Source: GAS188 sp044445965 (GTDB taxonomy: Bacteria > Pseudomonadota > Alphaproteobacteria > Rhizobiales > Beijerinckiaceae). From it: 64,000 nucleotides of DNA. The first letter of the stretch is position 1. The number at the start of each line of letters is the position of its first letter. Under the pieces are notes generated by a model that saw only the letters and a list, made by a program, of their open reading frames with translations, was not told where the DNA came from and did not search any database. The stretch is from the NCBI GenBank assembly GCA_044445965.1, contig JBIOEJ010000011.1, positions 1-64,000 of the forward strand. Direction: 5' to 3'. The position numbers were made by a program, and so were the translations under genes. Shown here piece by piece: positions 53,346 to 62,994 of this stretch.

Positions 53346-55115
53346 ATGTCCCCGCCCGTGACCGTTGCGCCGAGCCCCGCCATCCCCGCAGCCGGCAAGA
53401 TGCTGCTCGACGTCTTCGACTATCGGGACGTTCGCCTGCTTCCGGGACGCTTCCTGACACAGGTCGAACAGGCGCGCTCCTTCTATGGCGGCCTTTCCAA
53501 TGACAGCATCCTCAAGGGCTTCCGCAGGCAGGCCGGTTTGCCGGCGCCCGGAGAGGATATGAAGGGCTGGGCTTCGGCGACCTGCGCCGGCATTTTCGGC
53601 CAGCTCGTGAGCGGCATGGTTCGCCTCGGCAAGGCGACCGGCGACACGGCGCTTTGCCAAAAAGCCGTGGCGCTCTTCGAAGGCTGGCTCGAGACGATGC
53701 CGGCGGACGGCAACGCCCATATGCGGACCTATGATTGGGACAAGCTCGTCTGCGGCCTCGTCGACCTCCATTGCCATCTGGGTATCGAGGCGGCCATGCC
53801 GATCCTGCGCGCCACCACCGATTGGGCCGCCGGGACCTTCGACAAGTCCCGTCCGCTTGCCGATGATCACGACTTCTGGGGCGCGGGCCCCGGCCTCACC
53901 TCGGAGTGGTACACGCTGCCGGAGAATCTCTATCGCGCCTATCTCGCGAGCGGCGATGCCGCATTCAAATCCTTCGCCGATATTTGGCTCTACCATGATT
54001 ACTGGGAACCCTTTGCGCGGTCCGCCGAGATCGAAGAGATCCACACCGTGCATGCCTATAGCCATGTGAATTCGTTCAGCAGCGCGGCCGCCGCATACCA
54101 GGTCACCGGTGATGAGCGCTATCTGCGCATCTGCCGCAATGCCTACGATTTCCTGCAGCGCACCCAGGTCTACGCGACGGGCGGCTATGGACCCGACGAG
54201 CGCTTGATGCGCGCCGACGGCAGCCTTGGGCGCTCGCTCGATTGCTGCGGCTATCATGCGGAAATTCCCTGCGGAGCCTGGGCGGCGTTCAAGCTGTCGA
54301 GATACTTGATGGCCTTCACGGGCGAAGCTCGCTTCGGCGATTGGATCGAGACCACGCTGCTCAATGCGCTGGCCGGATGCCTGCCGCCGCAGCCGGACGG
54401 CAAGGCCTTTTACTACGGCGATTACCGGATCTCGGGAGGCACCAAGCAGTTCTACTGGCATGAATGGCCATGCTGTTCTGGAACCTATATCCAGCTGATG
54501 GCCGAATACCATAATCTCATTTATTTCAAGGATGACGCCGGTATCTATGTCAATCTCTATATGCCCTCGGAGTTGCATTGGCGCCAGGGCGAGCACGCGG
54601 TGACGCTGCGTCAGGAGACTGCCTATCCTGAACGTCCGGACAGCACCGTCACGCTGGAGCTTGCCGAGCCGGCCCGGTTCGCGCTCCGTTTCCGCATTCC
54701 TTCATGGGCCAAGGACGCGTCCCTTTCCCTCAACGGCGCCGCGCTCGAGGTCGAGGCCAAGCCCGGCGATTGGGCGAGCCTCGAGCGGGAGTGGGCGCAA
54801 GGCGACCGGGTCACCGTCAATCTGCCGATGGCGCTCAGGGTGGTGCCGGTCGATGCACAGCATCCGAGCCGGGCCGCCATCGTCTACGGGCCGGTCGTGC
54901 TGGCGCAGGACGAAGCCTGCTGCCGGCGCCCTCTCACGATGGCTCCGCACACCGCGCTCGAGAAGCGACTGGTGAAGGAAGGAGAGCGGCTGAGCTTTCG
55001 CATCATCAACGGCGTTCCCGAGCGGCACACGCGCTATTTGCTGCCGCTCTACGATTTTCCGGCGAACTGGCCCTATTTCGTCTATTTCGACCTTCACGCG
55101 CCGACCCTGTACTGA
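53346..55115 (+). CDS. GH127/DUF1680-type glycoside hydrolase (beta-L-arabinofuranosidase-like)
   Basis: A 589-residue protein with an (alpha/alpha)6-barrel family profile: DVRLLPGRF, DSILKGFRRQAGLPAPGEDMKGW, GTFDKSRPLADDHDFWG and CCGYHAEIPCGAWAAFKLSRYL. The metal/nucleophile cysteines are in EWPCCSGTY (C376-C377), and C-terminal beta-sandwich sequence includes FRIPSWAKDASLSLNG. The ATG at 53346 follows AAGGAGAA. No signal peptide is present, so it should act in the cytoplasm. It is the last gene of a Liv-type transport operon, implying that a glycosylated or related compound enters by that transporter. Substrate inferred from family only. Confidence 0.87.
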   Translation: MSPPVTVAPSPAIPAAGKMLLDVFDYRDVRLLPGRFLTQVEQARSFYGGLSNDSILKGFRRQAGLPAPGEDMKGWASATCAGIFGQLVSGMVRLGKATGDTALCQKAVALFEGWLETMPADGNAHMRTYDWDKLVCGLVDLHCHLGIEAAMPILRATTDWAAGTFDKSRPLADDHDFWGAGPGLTSEWYTLPENLYRAYLASGDAAFKSFADIWLYHDYWEPFARSAEIEEIHTVHAYSHVNSFSSAAAAYQVTGDERYLRICRNAYDFLQRTQVYATGGYGPDERLMRADGSLGRSLDCCGYHAEIPCGAWAAFKLSRYLMAFTGEARFGDWIETTLLNALAGCLPPQPDGKAFYYGDYRISGGTKQFYWHEWPCCSGTYIQLMAEYHNLIYFKDDAGIYVNLYMPSELHWRQGEHAVTLRQETAYPERPDSTVTLELAEPARFALRFRIPSWAKDASLSLNGAALEVEAKPGDWASLEREWAQGDRVTVNLPMALRVVPVDAQHPSRAAIVYGPVVLAQDEACCRRPLTMAPHTALEKRLVKEGERLSFRIINGVPERHTRYLLPLYDFPANWPYFVYFDLHAPTLY

Positions 55116-55134
55116 GCCGCCGGCGCGTCCCGCC

Positions 55135-55407
55135 TCAGCCACCGGCGGCGGCTGAGGCCGGCTCGCCGATCACGGCTGCGGCTTCCTCGAGCGCTGCGGC
55201 CGCAAGGCGTGCGTCGCGTTCCTCGAAGCGCTGCAACACCGCGCAGAAGGAGGGCACGAACAGGACGGCAAGGCAGGTCGAGGCGATCATACCGCTGAAG
55301 ACGGAGATGCCGATCGACCGGCGTGCCGAAGCGCCTGCGCCGGTCGCCAAGACGAGCGGCAGCACGCCCAGGATGAAGGCGAAGGAGGTCATCAGGATCG
55401 GCCTGAA
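55135..55407 (-). pseudogene. RND efflux pump, C-terminal remnant
   Basis: The minus frame from 55407 reads FRPILMTSFAFILGVLPLVLA, TGAGASARRSIGISVFSGM, STCLAVLFVPSFCAVLQRFEE and a tail ending at 55135. This is the last two membrane helices and C-terminus of an AcrB/MexB-type HAE1 pump (about 90 of about 1,050 residues). Upstream, at the AAGCTT around 55408, similarity stops and a plus-strand RND fragment begins. A relic. Confidence 0.75.
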
Positions 55408-55408
55408 G

Positions 55409-55465
55409 CTTTCCAAGAGCTTCCCGCAGGGGCTCGTCTACCAGGTGCCCTTCGACACCACCACC
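55409..55465 (+). pseudogene. RND efflux pump, internal fragment (inverted)
   Basis: On the plus strand LSKSFPQGLVYQVPFDTTT resembles the periplasmic porter segment of AcrB-like pumps (P-x-G-x-x-Y-x-x-P-x-D-T-T). Only about 19 codons match. It abuts, on the opposite strand, the C-terminal RND remnant, so the two pieces of pump gene are joined back to back. Downstream to 55539 nothing is recognised. Confidence 0.5.
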
Positions 55466-55539
55466 ATAGGCTCGCTGGTTCTCGCGAACGCCCCCGTGCT
55501 TCGTCGCTCGCTCGACGGCGTGGCGTGACCGGGGGTCGC

Positions 55540-56778
55540 TTACCTCGCCATCGAGACGATGGTTGCGTTCGAACCCGCGGTCCGGGGCAGCTTGTCGCGT
55601 AGCAGCGGCGGGCAAACCTGATTGCGACCGTTGCGCTTCGCCGAATAGAGGGCGATGTCCGCAGCCGAGATCAGCTCGGCCGCCGAGAGGGTGGATACCG
55701 GCGCGGCCGCGACGCCGAAGCTCGCCGTGACGACCCTTTGCGCGGTTGCCCCGTCATGGGGAATGCCAAGCGCTTCGACCGAGCGCCTGATCCTCTCGGC
55801 GACGCGGACCGCGTCGATCATCTCCGTCTTCGGGAGCAGCAGCAGAATTTCCTCGCCGCCATAGCGCACCGCCAGATCGTCGTCGCCGCGCAGCTCCGCG
55901 GTCGTGCAGGCGGCAACCCGCTTCAAGCACGCATCGCCGGCCAGGTGGCCGTATCTGTCGTTGAAGGCCTTGAAATGGTCGATGTCGAGGAGCACGGCCG
56001 CAACCGGCGAGGAATGCTCGTCGCCTTTCTGCCAAAGCTCGGCTATGCGGGCATTGAGGTGATGCCGATTGGCCAAGTCGGTCAGCGCATCGCGCTTCGC
56101 CGCGGCATCGGCTTCCGCAAGCCTCAGGCGACCGCGCAGGGACTGGAGATAGGACCGGCGAAAATCACGTTCGAGATAGAAATTCGATATCAAGGTCAGA
56201 TAAGCGCAAGTGGTGAGCGAGACCAGCACCACGAGGGCCACCGGCCCCGGCAGGCGACCATCCATCAGTACGGTTGCGGCCTGACTGGCAACGATGCATG
56301 TGGATACGACAGCCGCGTAAGCAAACGGCAGTCTTTGAATGGTGTTTGTATATACGACGATAAGCAATACAAAATATAAATAATGATCCGCATAAGGAGA
56401 TCTGCTGACCAAGAATACGCACAGGATTTGCAGGACGATCGCGACCGGAAGGGTTGCCGTCAGACCTTCGCGAACCGCCCTCGCAGGCGAGTTTCTGATC
56501 AACCAGGCGACGAGCAGCATCCAAGGCGTGACGACGCCGAAATGCAGCGCAATCGCCAGACGCAGCGCGTCCGGAACGAGAAGCCAGACTCCGATCAGGA
56601 ACAGGTTGTAGATGACGACGGTGGCAAGGGTATTGGCCCGCAAGCGCTGCGCACGCCGCAATCGCGTGTCGAGCTCGAACTGCCGCTCGAGCCAGAGCGG
56701 AAAGGCGAGGCCCTTATGGCGCGCCTCGATAAAGGCCTCCACGGCCTTGAGCGTGATCGGCTCGCCGGTCATGTGCAT
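55540..56778 (-). CDS. Membrane diguanylate cyclase (GGDEF)
   Basis: A 412-residue protein with about five to six N-terminal helices (roughly 45-190) followed by a short helical linker and a GGDEF domain (about 235-395). DALTDLANRHHLNAR opens the domain, DIDHFKAFNDRYGH follows, and the active loop is RYGGEEI (GGEEI variant, accepted in active cyclases). No EAL domain; an RxxD inhibitory site was not evident. Starts at ATG 56778 or 56772. Divergent from the GST gene over about 220 bp. Confidence 0.9.
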   Translation of the reverse strand: MHMTGEPITLKAVEAFIEARHKGLAFPLWLERQFELDTRLRRAQRLRANTLATVVIYNLFLIGVWLLVPDALRLAIALHFGVVTPWMLLVAWLIRNSPARAVREGLTATLPVAIVLQILCVFLVSRSPYADHYLYFVLLIVVYTNTIQRLPFAYAAVVSTCIVASQAATVLMDGRLPGPVALVVLVSLTTCAYLTLISNFYLERDFRRSYLQSLRGRLRLAEADAAAKRDALTDLANRHHLNARIAELWQKGDEHSSPVAAVLLDIDHFKAFNDRYGHLAGDACLKRVAACTTAELRGDDDLAVRYGGEEILLLLPKTEMIDAVRVAERIRRSVEALGIPHDGATAQRVVTASFGVAAAPVSTLSAAELISAADIALYSAKRNGRNQVCPPLLRDKLPRTAGSNATIVSMAR

Positions 56779-56999
56779 GACCGCAAAGTGTAGAAAATTT
56801 GTCTTTAGAAATCGTTCATCGAAATGAAGGTTTCTGATTCGAGATTCGCTCGATCTGCAAAGTTCCTTTGCGCCAATTCGGGTTTTTGGGCGTCGCGTCA
56901 AGGTCAAGACTGGTCGTCGGGCGCGGCGCCCGGCGCGGGGTGACCTGTCGTGCCGGCGTCCATGGTGGTCGCGCTTTCTCGGACAGGAGGACATATTCG

Positions 57000-57614
57000 A
57001 TGACGGATTTGAGGCTGCGCTTCTCGCCGACCTCGCCCTATGTGCGCAAGGTACGCGTTTTCGCCGCGGAGGCCGGATTGACCGGCGCCATCGAGCTCGT
57101 TGCGAGCAATCCCTATGATCCCGCGACCGATCTCGTGAACATCAACCCGCTCGGCAAGGTGCCGGCGCTCGAATCGCGCGACGGCGTATTCATAGGCTCG
57201 ATGCTCATCTGCCTGTATCTCGACACGCGTTACGAAGGGCCGCGGCTCATCCCGACCGAGCCGAAGGAGCGCTGGCCCGTGCTGCAGCTCCACGCGCTCG
57301 CTGAGGGCACGACCGACGCGACGGTCGCCATCCTGCAGGAGCGAGGACGCCGGCCGGCCGAGAAATTGCATCCCCCCGTAGTCGAGCGCCAGCTCGGCAA
57401 GATCGTGCGCACCGTTGCGGCGATCGATCGCCAGGTCCGGCAATTCGCCGAACGCGTCGACCTCGGCACCATCGCGGTCGGTTGCGCGCTCGGCTTTCTC
57501 GATCTGCGCTTCGGGGAATTCGACTGGCGCTCCGCCGCGCCTCCCCTGCGCGACTGGTATGCGGGCTTTTCGCAACGCCCTTCGATGGTGTTGACGAAGC
57601 CGCCCGAAGCTTGA
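57000..57614 (+). CDS. Glutathione S-transferase family protein
   Basis: A 204-residue cytosolic protein with an N-terminal thioredoxin-like GST domain (LRFSPTSPYVRKVRVFAAEAGL, then NPLGKVPALESRDG with the cis-Pro, and IGSMLICLYLD) and a helical C-terminal domain. The catalytic Ser/Tyr would be the serine in SPTSPYVRK. AGGAGG precedes the ATG at 57000. The NIPSNAP gene follows after 42 nt. Confidence 0.92.
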   Translation: MTDLRLRFSPTSPYVRKVRVFAAEAGLTGAIELVASNPYDPATDLVNINPLGKVPALESRDGVFIGSMLICLYLDTRYEGPRLIPTEPKERWPVLQLHALAEGTTDATVAILQERGRRPAEKLHPPVVERQLGKIVRTVAAIDRQVRQFAERVDLGTIAVGCALGFLDLRFGEFDWRSAAPPLRDWYAGFSQRPSMVLTKPPEA

Positions 57615-57656
57615 TGCACAACATTCTCTCGCCCGGCGAATTCGGAGGAATCGAAC

Positions 57657-57986
57657 ATGATCTACGAGCACAGGACCTATACGACGCATCCATGGAAGCT
57701 TCGCCAACAGCTCGAACTCTATGAAAAGCATGGGCTGCCGGTCATTGCGCGTCATAACGGCTATCCAGTGCTGGTCGGGGCACAGGAGACCGGCAACGTC
57801 AACTCGTACGTGCATGTCTATGCGTTCGAGAGCTTCGAGGAGCGGATGCGCCGCCAGGCGGCGATGCGCGCCGACCCGCAGATGCAGGACTATCTGCGCC
57901 TGCTGCGCGAAGCCGACACCATCGCCGATATGGAATGCAAATTCCTGATCGCGCCGGCTTTCTTCAAGCCGCCCTCCGGCGGTTGA
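57657..57986 (+). CDS. NIPSNAP-family protein
   Basis: A 109-residue dimeric alpha/beta-barrel-like protein of the NIPSNAP family: IYEHRTYTTHPWKLRQQLELYEKHGLPVI, then QETGNVNSYVHVYAFESFEERMRRQAAM and D-P-Q-M-Q-DYLRLL. GGAGG precedes the ATG. Likely co-transcribed with the GST gene. Cellular role unknown; bacterial members often accompany catabolic genes. Confidence 0.9.
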   Translation: MIYEHRTYTTHPWKLRQQLELYEKHGLPVIARHNGYPVLVGAQETGNVNSYVHVYAFESFEERMRRQAAMRADPQMQDYLRLLREADTIADMECKFLIAPAFFKPPSGG

Positions 57987-57991
57987 GGGCG

Positions 57992-59206
<1,215 letters not shown>

Positions 59207-59212
59207 CCTGAT

Positions 59213-59671
59213 CTAACGCCCGGCCGAGATCACGGTCGCTTCGCCGACCGTCACTTTGTCGCCTGCCTTGGTCTCGCACCAAACGTCGAGCCGATAGGCG
59301 ATATCGCCGGCCATTGTCGGCTCGACGGAGGTCACTCTCGCGCAAGAGACGATCACGTCGTCCTCGTAGATCGGCTTGATGTATTTCGTCCTGAGGTTGC
59401 CCTTGCGGGCGACGCAGTCGCCGAAACGATCGATCAAGAGCTCCATGATCCAGTTCGTCGAGACCATGCCGTCGGCAATGATCCCGGGCAGTCCCTGGGA
59501 CTTCGCATAGCCGTCATCGTCGTGGATCGTGGGCTCCTGCCGCTCGATCCGGCCCGTATCCAAGGCGACCGTCGGCTGCGCGTCCACATACCGGCGCATC
59601 CGCTCGCGGGTCATCTGGCGGGGCCGGCCGCGAAGCGTGGCGCCGACCTCCAACCCCTTGTCCATGCTCAT
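59213..59671 (-). CDS. MaoC-like hot-dog dehydratase
   Basis: A 152-residue protein with the MaoC/R-hydratase-2 profile: IHDDDGYAKSQGLPGIIADGMVSTNWIMELLIDRFGD (the hydratase D/H...G-I-A/V-G segment), then RTKYIKPIYEDDVIVSCARV. Its start overlaps the stop of the second MaoC-like gene by 4 nt. The pair may act as a heterodimer, as in other split MaoC hydratases. Confidence 0.85.
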   Translation of the reverse strand: MSMDKGLEVGATLRGRPRQMTRERMRRYVDAQPTVALDTGRIERQEPTIHDDDGYAKSQGLPGIIADGMVSTNWIMELLIDRFGDCVARKGNLRTKYIKPIYEDDVIVSCARVTSVEPTMAGDIAYRLDVWCETKAGDKVTVGEATVISAGR

Positions 59672-60168
59672 CGCCCGCCTCCCGCCGCTGCTTCATCCTT
59701 GCCGCGATAGGACAAGATCACCGTGTCGCGGTACAAGATGAGCAGGCGATCGTCGGAGGCCGCGCGCATCTCGATATCCATATGGACGTAGTCGCGCCCG
59801 CGCTTGACGTAGCGCTTCGAGACGAAGCCCTTGACGCGCAAGACCTCGTCTGCCCGCACCGCCTCGTGGACCGTCGCGTCATATTCATAGTGCAGGCGGG
59901 CATGCGGCCCGGTGCCCGCCGGACAGGCATGGCGATAGAGCCGCAGCTTGTCGAGATGCACCATGGTGGGAGGCGCGATCTGGCCTTCCCTTCCCTGGAA
60001 GCAATCTTGGTGAAGCTCGACCGCATGGGCGTATTCGCGGATGACGAAGCGGCTGATCTTGTATTCCACAGGGCCCAGCACATCTCCCTCTTCGAGATCG
60101 GTGACGTAACGCCCGATGGCCAAGGCCGCTCTCCCTGCTCGTCGATCGGCATCCGATAGCATCGCCAA
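59668..60168 (-). CDS. MaoC-like N-terminal (hot-dog) protein
   Basis: A 166-residue hot-dog-fold protein: GPVEYKISRFVIREYAHAVELHQDCFQGREGQIAPPTMVHLDKLRLYR, then HYEYDATVHEAVRADEVLRVKGFVSKRYVKRGRDYVHMDIEM. It resembles the MaoC_dehydratas_N half of (3R)-hydroxyacyl-ACP/CoA dehydratases and is probably the partner of the following gene. First gene of the operon, divergent to the LysR gene over 131 bp. Confidence 0.82.
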   Translation of the reverse strand: MAMLSDADRRAGRAALAIGRYVTDLEEGDVLGPVEYKISRFVIREYAHAVELHQDCFQGREGQIAPPTMVHLDKLRLYRHACPAGTGPHARLHYEYDATVHEAVRADEVLRVKGFVSKRYVKRGRDYVHMDIEMRAASDDRLLILYRDTVILSYRGKDEAAAGGGR

Positions 60169-60243
60169 TTCGCCAGAGGTATCGGCATGAGCCGAGCACT
60201 AGCTTTTCGCCCTACGCAAGGTTGGGTGTTAGAGCGGTTGGCT

Positions 60244-60263
60244 GCTTCGCCGGGAAATGCTTT
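60244..60263. repeat. Left copy of a 20-bp inverted repeat flanking lysR
   Basis: GCTTCGCCGGGAAATGCTTT. Its exact reverse complement lies at 61217-61236. The two copies enclose a 953-bp interior containing only the LysR gene. This copy lies 36 nt before the LysR start in the divergent promoter region. Confidence 0.8.
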
Positions 60264-60299
60264 AAGTTGCGCCATTCGGGGGGAGAAGCGAGGGGTCTC

Positions 60300-61211
60300 A
60301 TGGAATGGCTGCGGGCGATGCGCATCTTCGTGGGCGTCGTCCAGAGCGGCAGCTTGTCCTCGGCCGGCCGCCAGCTCGGCCTGTCGCCGGGCTCGGTCTC
60401 GCGCCAGATCAGCGCGCTCGAAGAGAGTCTCGGCGCAAGGCTGCTCAACCGCACGAGCCGCAAGCTGACCTTGACCGAAGCGGGCGAGCTCTATTGCGCC
60501 AAGGTCGAGCAGATCCTGCATCTCGTCGGGGACGCCAACGAGGGCGTGGCGCAGCTCCAATCCGCGCCGCGCGGCACGCTGCGCGTCCATTCGCGCATGC
60601 TGGTCGGCCAGAAGATCATCGTGCCGGCGCTGCCGCGCTTCCTCAGCCAGTATCCGGAAGTGAAGATCGACCTGCATCTGTCGAACCATGTGGTCGACCT
60701 CGTGGCGCAGAATATCGACGTCGATATCCGTATCGGCAAGCTCCTCGATTCGTCTCTGATCGCGCGCAAGCTCTCATCGAGCCAACGCATCGTCTGCGCC
60801 TCTGCGGACTATTTGGCGCGGCACCCGAAGATCGAGGTGCCGTCCGATCTCACCGCCCATAATTGCCTGACCTATCGCATCAATCTCGGACACACGGTGT
60901 GGCGCTTCCTCGATCAGGACGATGTGCTGGAGGAGGTGCCGGTCACGGGCAATCTGCAATCCGATAACGGGCTTGCGCTGCTCGAGGCGACGCTCGCCGG
61001 CGTCGGCATCGCGCTGATGCCGGATTGGTCGATCCGCCACGACCTCGCCTCCGGGCGCCTGCGAAGGTTGTTCGCCAAGCATCGCGTCAGCCATGTGGAC
61101 TTCGAGAACGGCGTCTACGCGGTCTATCAGAGCTCGCGGCATGTGTCGGCCAAGCTGCGCGTCTTCGTCGAATTCCTGGCGCAAGCCTTCAAGCAGCACC
61201 TGGCGTCATAG
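60300..61211 (+). CDS. LysR-family transcriptional regulator
   Basis: A 303-residue regulator: N-terminal winged helix (WLRAMRIFVGVVQSGSLSSAGRQLGLSPGSVSRQISALEESLGARLLNRTSRKLTLTEAG) and a LysR substrate domain (about 90-300). It belongs to the CrgA/PA-like branch with the ending FVEFLAQAF. Divergent to the MaoC/CoA-transferase operon, which it probably controls. The ATG at 60300 is preceded by GAGGGG. It is flanked by a perfect 20-bp inverted repeat. Confidence 0.94.
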   Translation: MEWLRAMRIFVGVVQSGSLSSAGRQLGLSPGSVSRQISALEESLGARLLNRTSRKLTLTEAGELYCAKVEQILHLVGDANEGVAQLQSAPRGTLRVHSRMLVGQKIIVPALPRFLSQYPEVKIDLHLSNHVVDLVAQNIDVDIRIGKLLDSSLIARKLSSSQRIVCASADYLARHPKIEVPSDLTAHNCLTYRINLGHTVWRFLDQDDVLEEVPVTGNLQSDNGLALLEATLAGVGIALMPDWSIRHDLASGRLRRLFAKHRVSHVDFENGVYAVYQSSRHVSAKLRVFVEFLAQAFKQHLAS

Positions 61212-61216
61212 GCTCC

Positions 61217-61236
61217 AAAGCATTTCCCGGCGAAGC
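61217..61236. repeat. Right copy of a 20-bp inverted repeat flanking lysR
   Basis: AAAGCATTTCCCGGCGAAGC, the exact reverse complement of 60244-60263, starting 5 nt after the LysR stop. Beyond it, CCCCTGCGAAGGCGGGG resembles part of an intergenic repeat. Confidence 0.8.
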
Positions 61237-61295
61237 ATGCCCCTGCGAAGGCGGGGGTGGCCTCCGGTTCGCCGCGGCAAATGCGGCGACGAGCC

Positions 61296-62072
61296 CTACC
61301 CTGGCGGTCGGGCCGGCAACGCCTCGAGGAACTCGACGACCATTGCGGCAAAGCGATCGGGCGCCTGGAAGGGCACGAAATGGGCTGTGTCCCGCATTGG
61401 CCGAAGCTCTGCCCTGGGCAGGATTTGCCGCAGGCGTGGGCCGTCCTCCTTCGCCATCAGCACGTCATGCTCGCCCGGGACGAGCAGCGTCGGGCAGGCG
61501 ATGGTCGGGGCGATGCCGCTGATGTCGATATCGAGGAACCCGAGGACCGATTGCACATAGGCATCGGCGTCCTGCGCGGCGAAACGGGAAAGATAGCGCT
61601 CGTAACGCGAATCTTGCGGCAAGTTGTGGAAGGCTCTGTCGACCGCCCCCGGCAGGAGGAAGCCGATGCCGCGCTTGCGGATTTCCTCGACCCGCCCGCG
61701 CAGCATGGCCTTCGCGGCATCGGTGTTGCGCAGACCGGGATTGGCCATCACCAGCGCCCGCACGGATCGAGGATAACGCGCCGCACAATGGGCCCCGACG
61801 AGGCCCCCCATCGCGCAGCCGACCGGCACGACACCGCGAATGCCGAGGTTGATCCGCAGCTCGTCGAGATCGAGCAGGTGCTGGCCGATTTCCACGGGGA
61901 CGGCGGATTTCGGCGAGGATCCGGCCGGGCGCAGGTCCGGCGCAATGCAGAAATAGCGCGATCCAAGGATAGCGCCGCACTCCTCCCAAAACCGCAGATC
62001 GGCGCCGAGCGCGTGAATGAGCAGCAGCGCCTGCGCGCTCGGCTCGCCATAGGTAGCGTAGTTCAACGCCAT
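61296..62072 (-). CDS. Alpha/beta-hydrolase (3-oxoadipate enol-lactonase-like) lacking the Ser nucleophile
   Basis: A 258-residue alpha/beta-hydrolase-fold protein with LLLIHALGADLRFWE (oxyanion HALG), DLRPAGSS, GEHDVL (acid Asp) and DTAHFVPFQAPDRF (His). At the nucleophile elbow it has VGCAMGG, so residue 87 is Ala (GCG) where GxSxG requires Ser. The ATG at 62072 is used; GTG 62078 fits GGAG spacing better. It may be inactive in hydrolysis or use another chemistry. 43 nt separate it from the upstream metallo-beta-lactamase gene, so they form an operon. Confidence 0.82.
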   Translation of the reverse strand: MALNYATYGEPSAQALLLIHALGADLRFWEECGAILGSRYFCIAPDLRPAGSSPKSAVPVEIGQHLLDLDELRINLGIRGVVPVGCAMGGLVGAHCAARYPRSVRALVMANPGLRNTDAAKAMLRGRVEEIRKRGIGFLLPGAVDRAFHNLPQDSRYERYLSRFAAQDADAYVQSVLGFLDIDISGIAPTIACPTLLVPGEHDVLMAKEDGPRLRQILPRAELRPMRDTAHFVPFQAPDRFAAMVVEFLEALPARPPG

Positions 62073-62115
62073 GGTCACAGGCTTCTCCAGCAGAGTCGAT
62101 TGGGACGCAACCGCG

Positions 62116-62994
62116 TTACGGCGTCGTCGCCGACGCCGCGAAGGCGAAGCCGTCTCCCTTGCGAATGACGCGCCCGCAATGCGGGGCGCCGAAATGGCCG
62201 GGCAGTATGATGCTGTCATGCGCGACGCAGTAGTCGAGCACCTGCCGTCTCGTCCTGCGCGCGAGCTCCTGATCCTCGCAATATCTGCTGTTCCAGTGTG
62301 GGTAATAGATCTGGATCGGCTGGTGCATCACATCGGCGATGAACAGGGCCTCCTCGCCGCCCGCCGTCAGCCTCACCGCCATCTGGCCGGGCGCATGGCC
62401 GGGGATCGGCATCAGGTCGACGCCGTCAGCTACGGCCTCGTTGCCCTCGACGAGCTTTGCCTTCCCTGAATCGAGGATCGGCTGCACGCTGTCGAGGAAA
62501 ATCAGATGCGATGCCGGGGGCTTGCCGGCGGCTCCCATCTTCGGGTCGCGGAATTCGCGCTCGACGCGCGGCAGCCAGTAGGTCGCGTTGGCGAAGGTCG
62601 GTACCCATTGGCCGTCGAGGAGGCGCGTATTCCAGCCGACATGGTCGACATGCAGATGCGTGTTGATGACGATGTCGACATCGCCGGGCTCGGCGCCCGC
62701 CGCTTTCAGCCTTTCCAGGAAGGGTCGATCGAGATGATCGAAGCGGGGCGAGAGCGGTCTCGACTTACCGTTGCCGCCGCAACAATCGATCAGGATGGTA
62801 TGGCGAGGCGTCTTGACCAGCCAGCTATGGATGCTGGTGATGAATGCGTCGCCCGCCGGATCGTAATAGGCCGGCGTCAGCCAGGCGCCGTTTTCCCTGG
62901 CGATTTCGGCATTCCATTCCACGAAGATGCTTGAAGGCTCGGCGAGCACCGTCTCCTCTATTCGCTCAATCGTGCAATCTCCGATGCGGAGCAT
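62116..62994 (-). CDS. Metallo-beta-lactamase-fold hydrolase
   Basis: A 292-residue MBL protein with THLHVDHVGWN (motif HxHxDH at 113-118), PIPGHAPGQMAV, LFIADVMHQP and LPGHFGAPHCGRV, so all metal ligands look present. It resembles quorum-quenching lactonases and related hydrolases of the GloB/AttM group. The start at 62994 (GAGG nearby) is chosen because upstream in-frame sequence is basic and family-free. Upstream gene of the pair with the alpha/beta-hydrolase. Confidence 0.9.
   Translation of the reverse strand: MLRIGDCTIERIEETVLAEPSSIFVEWNAEIARENGAWLTPAYYDPAGDAFITSIHSWLVKTPRHTILIDCCGGNGKSRPLSPRFDHLDRPFLERLKAAGAEPGDVDIVINTHLHVDHVGWNTRLLDGQWVPTFANATYWLPRVEREFRDPKMGAAGKPPASHLIFLDSVQPILDSGKAKLVEGNEAVADGVDLMPIPGHAPGQMAVRLTAGGEEALFIADVMHQPIQIYYPHWNSRYCEDQELARRTRRQVLDYCVAHDSIILPGHFGAPHCGRVIRKGDGFAFAASATTP

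Noticed and set aside
53346..55115. Loss of a catalytic cysteine in the GH127-like enzyme (EWPCC in place of ECACC)
   Set aside because: The paired CC is kept, and DUF1680 members commonly show CC-x-GT, so this is probably normal subfamily variation.
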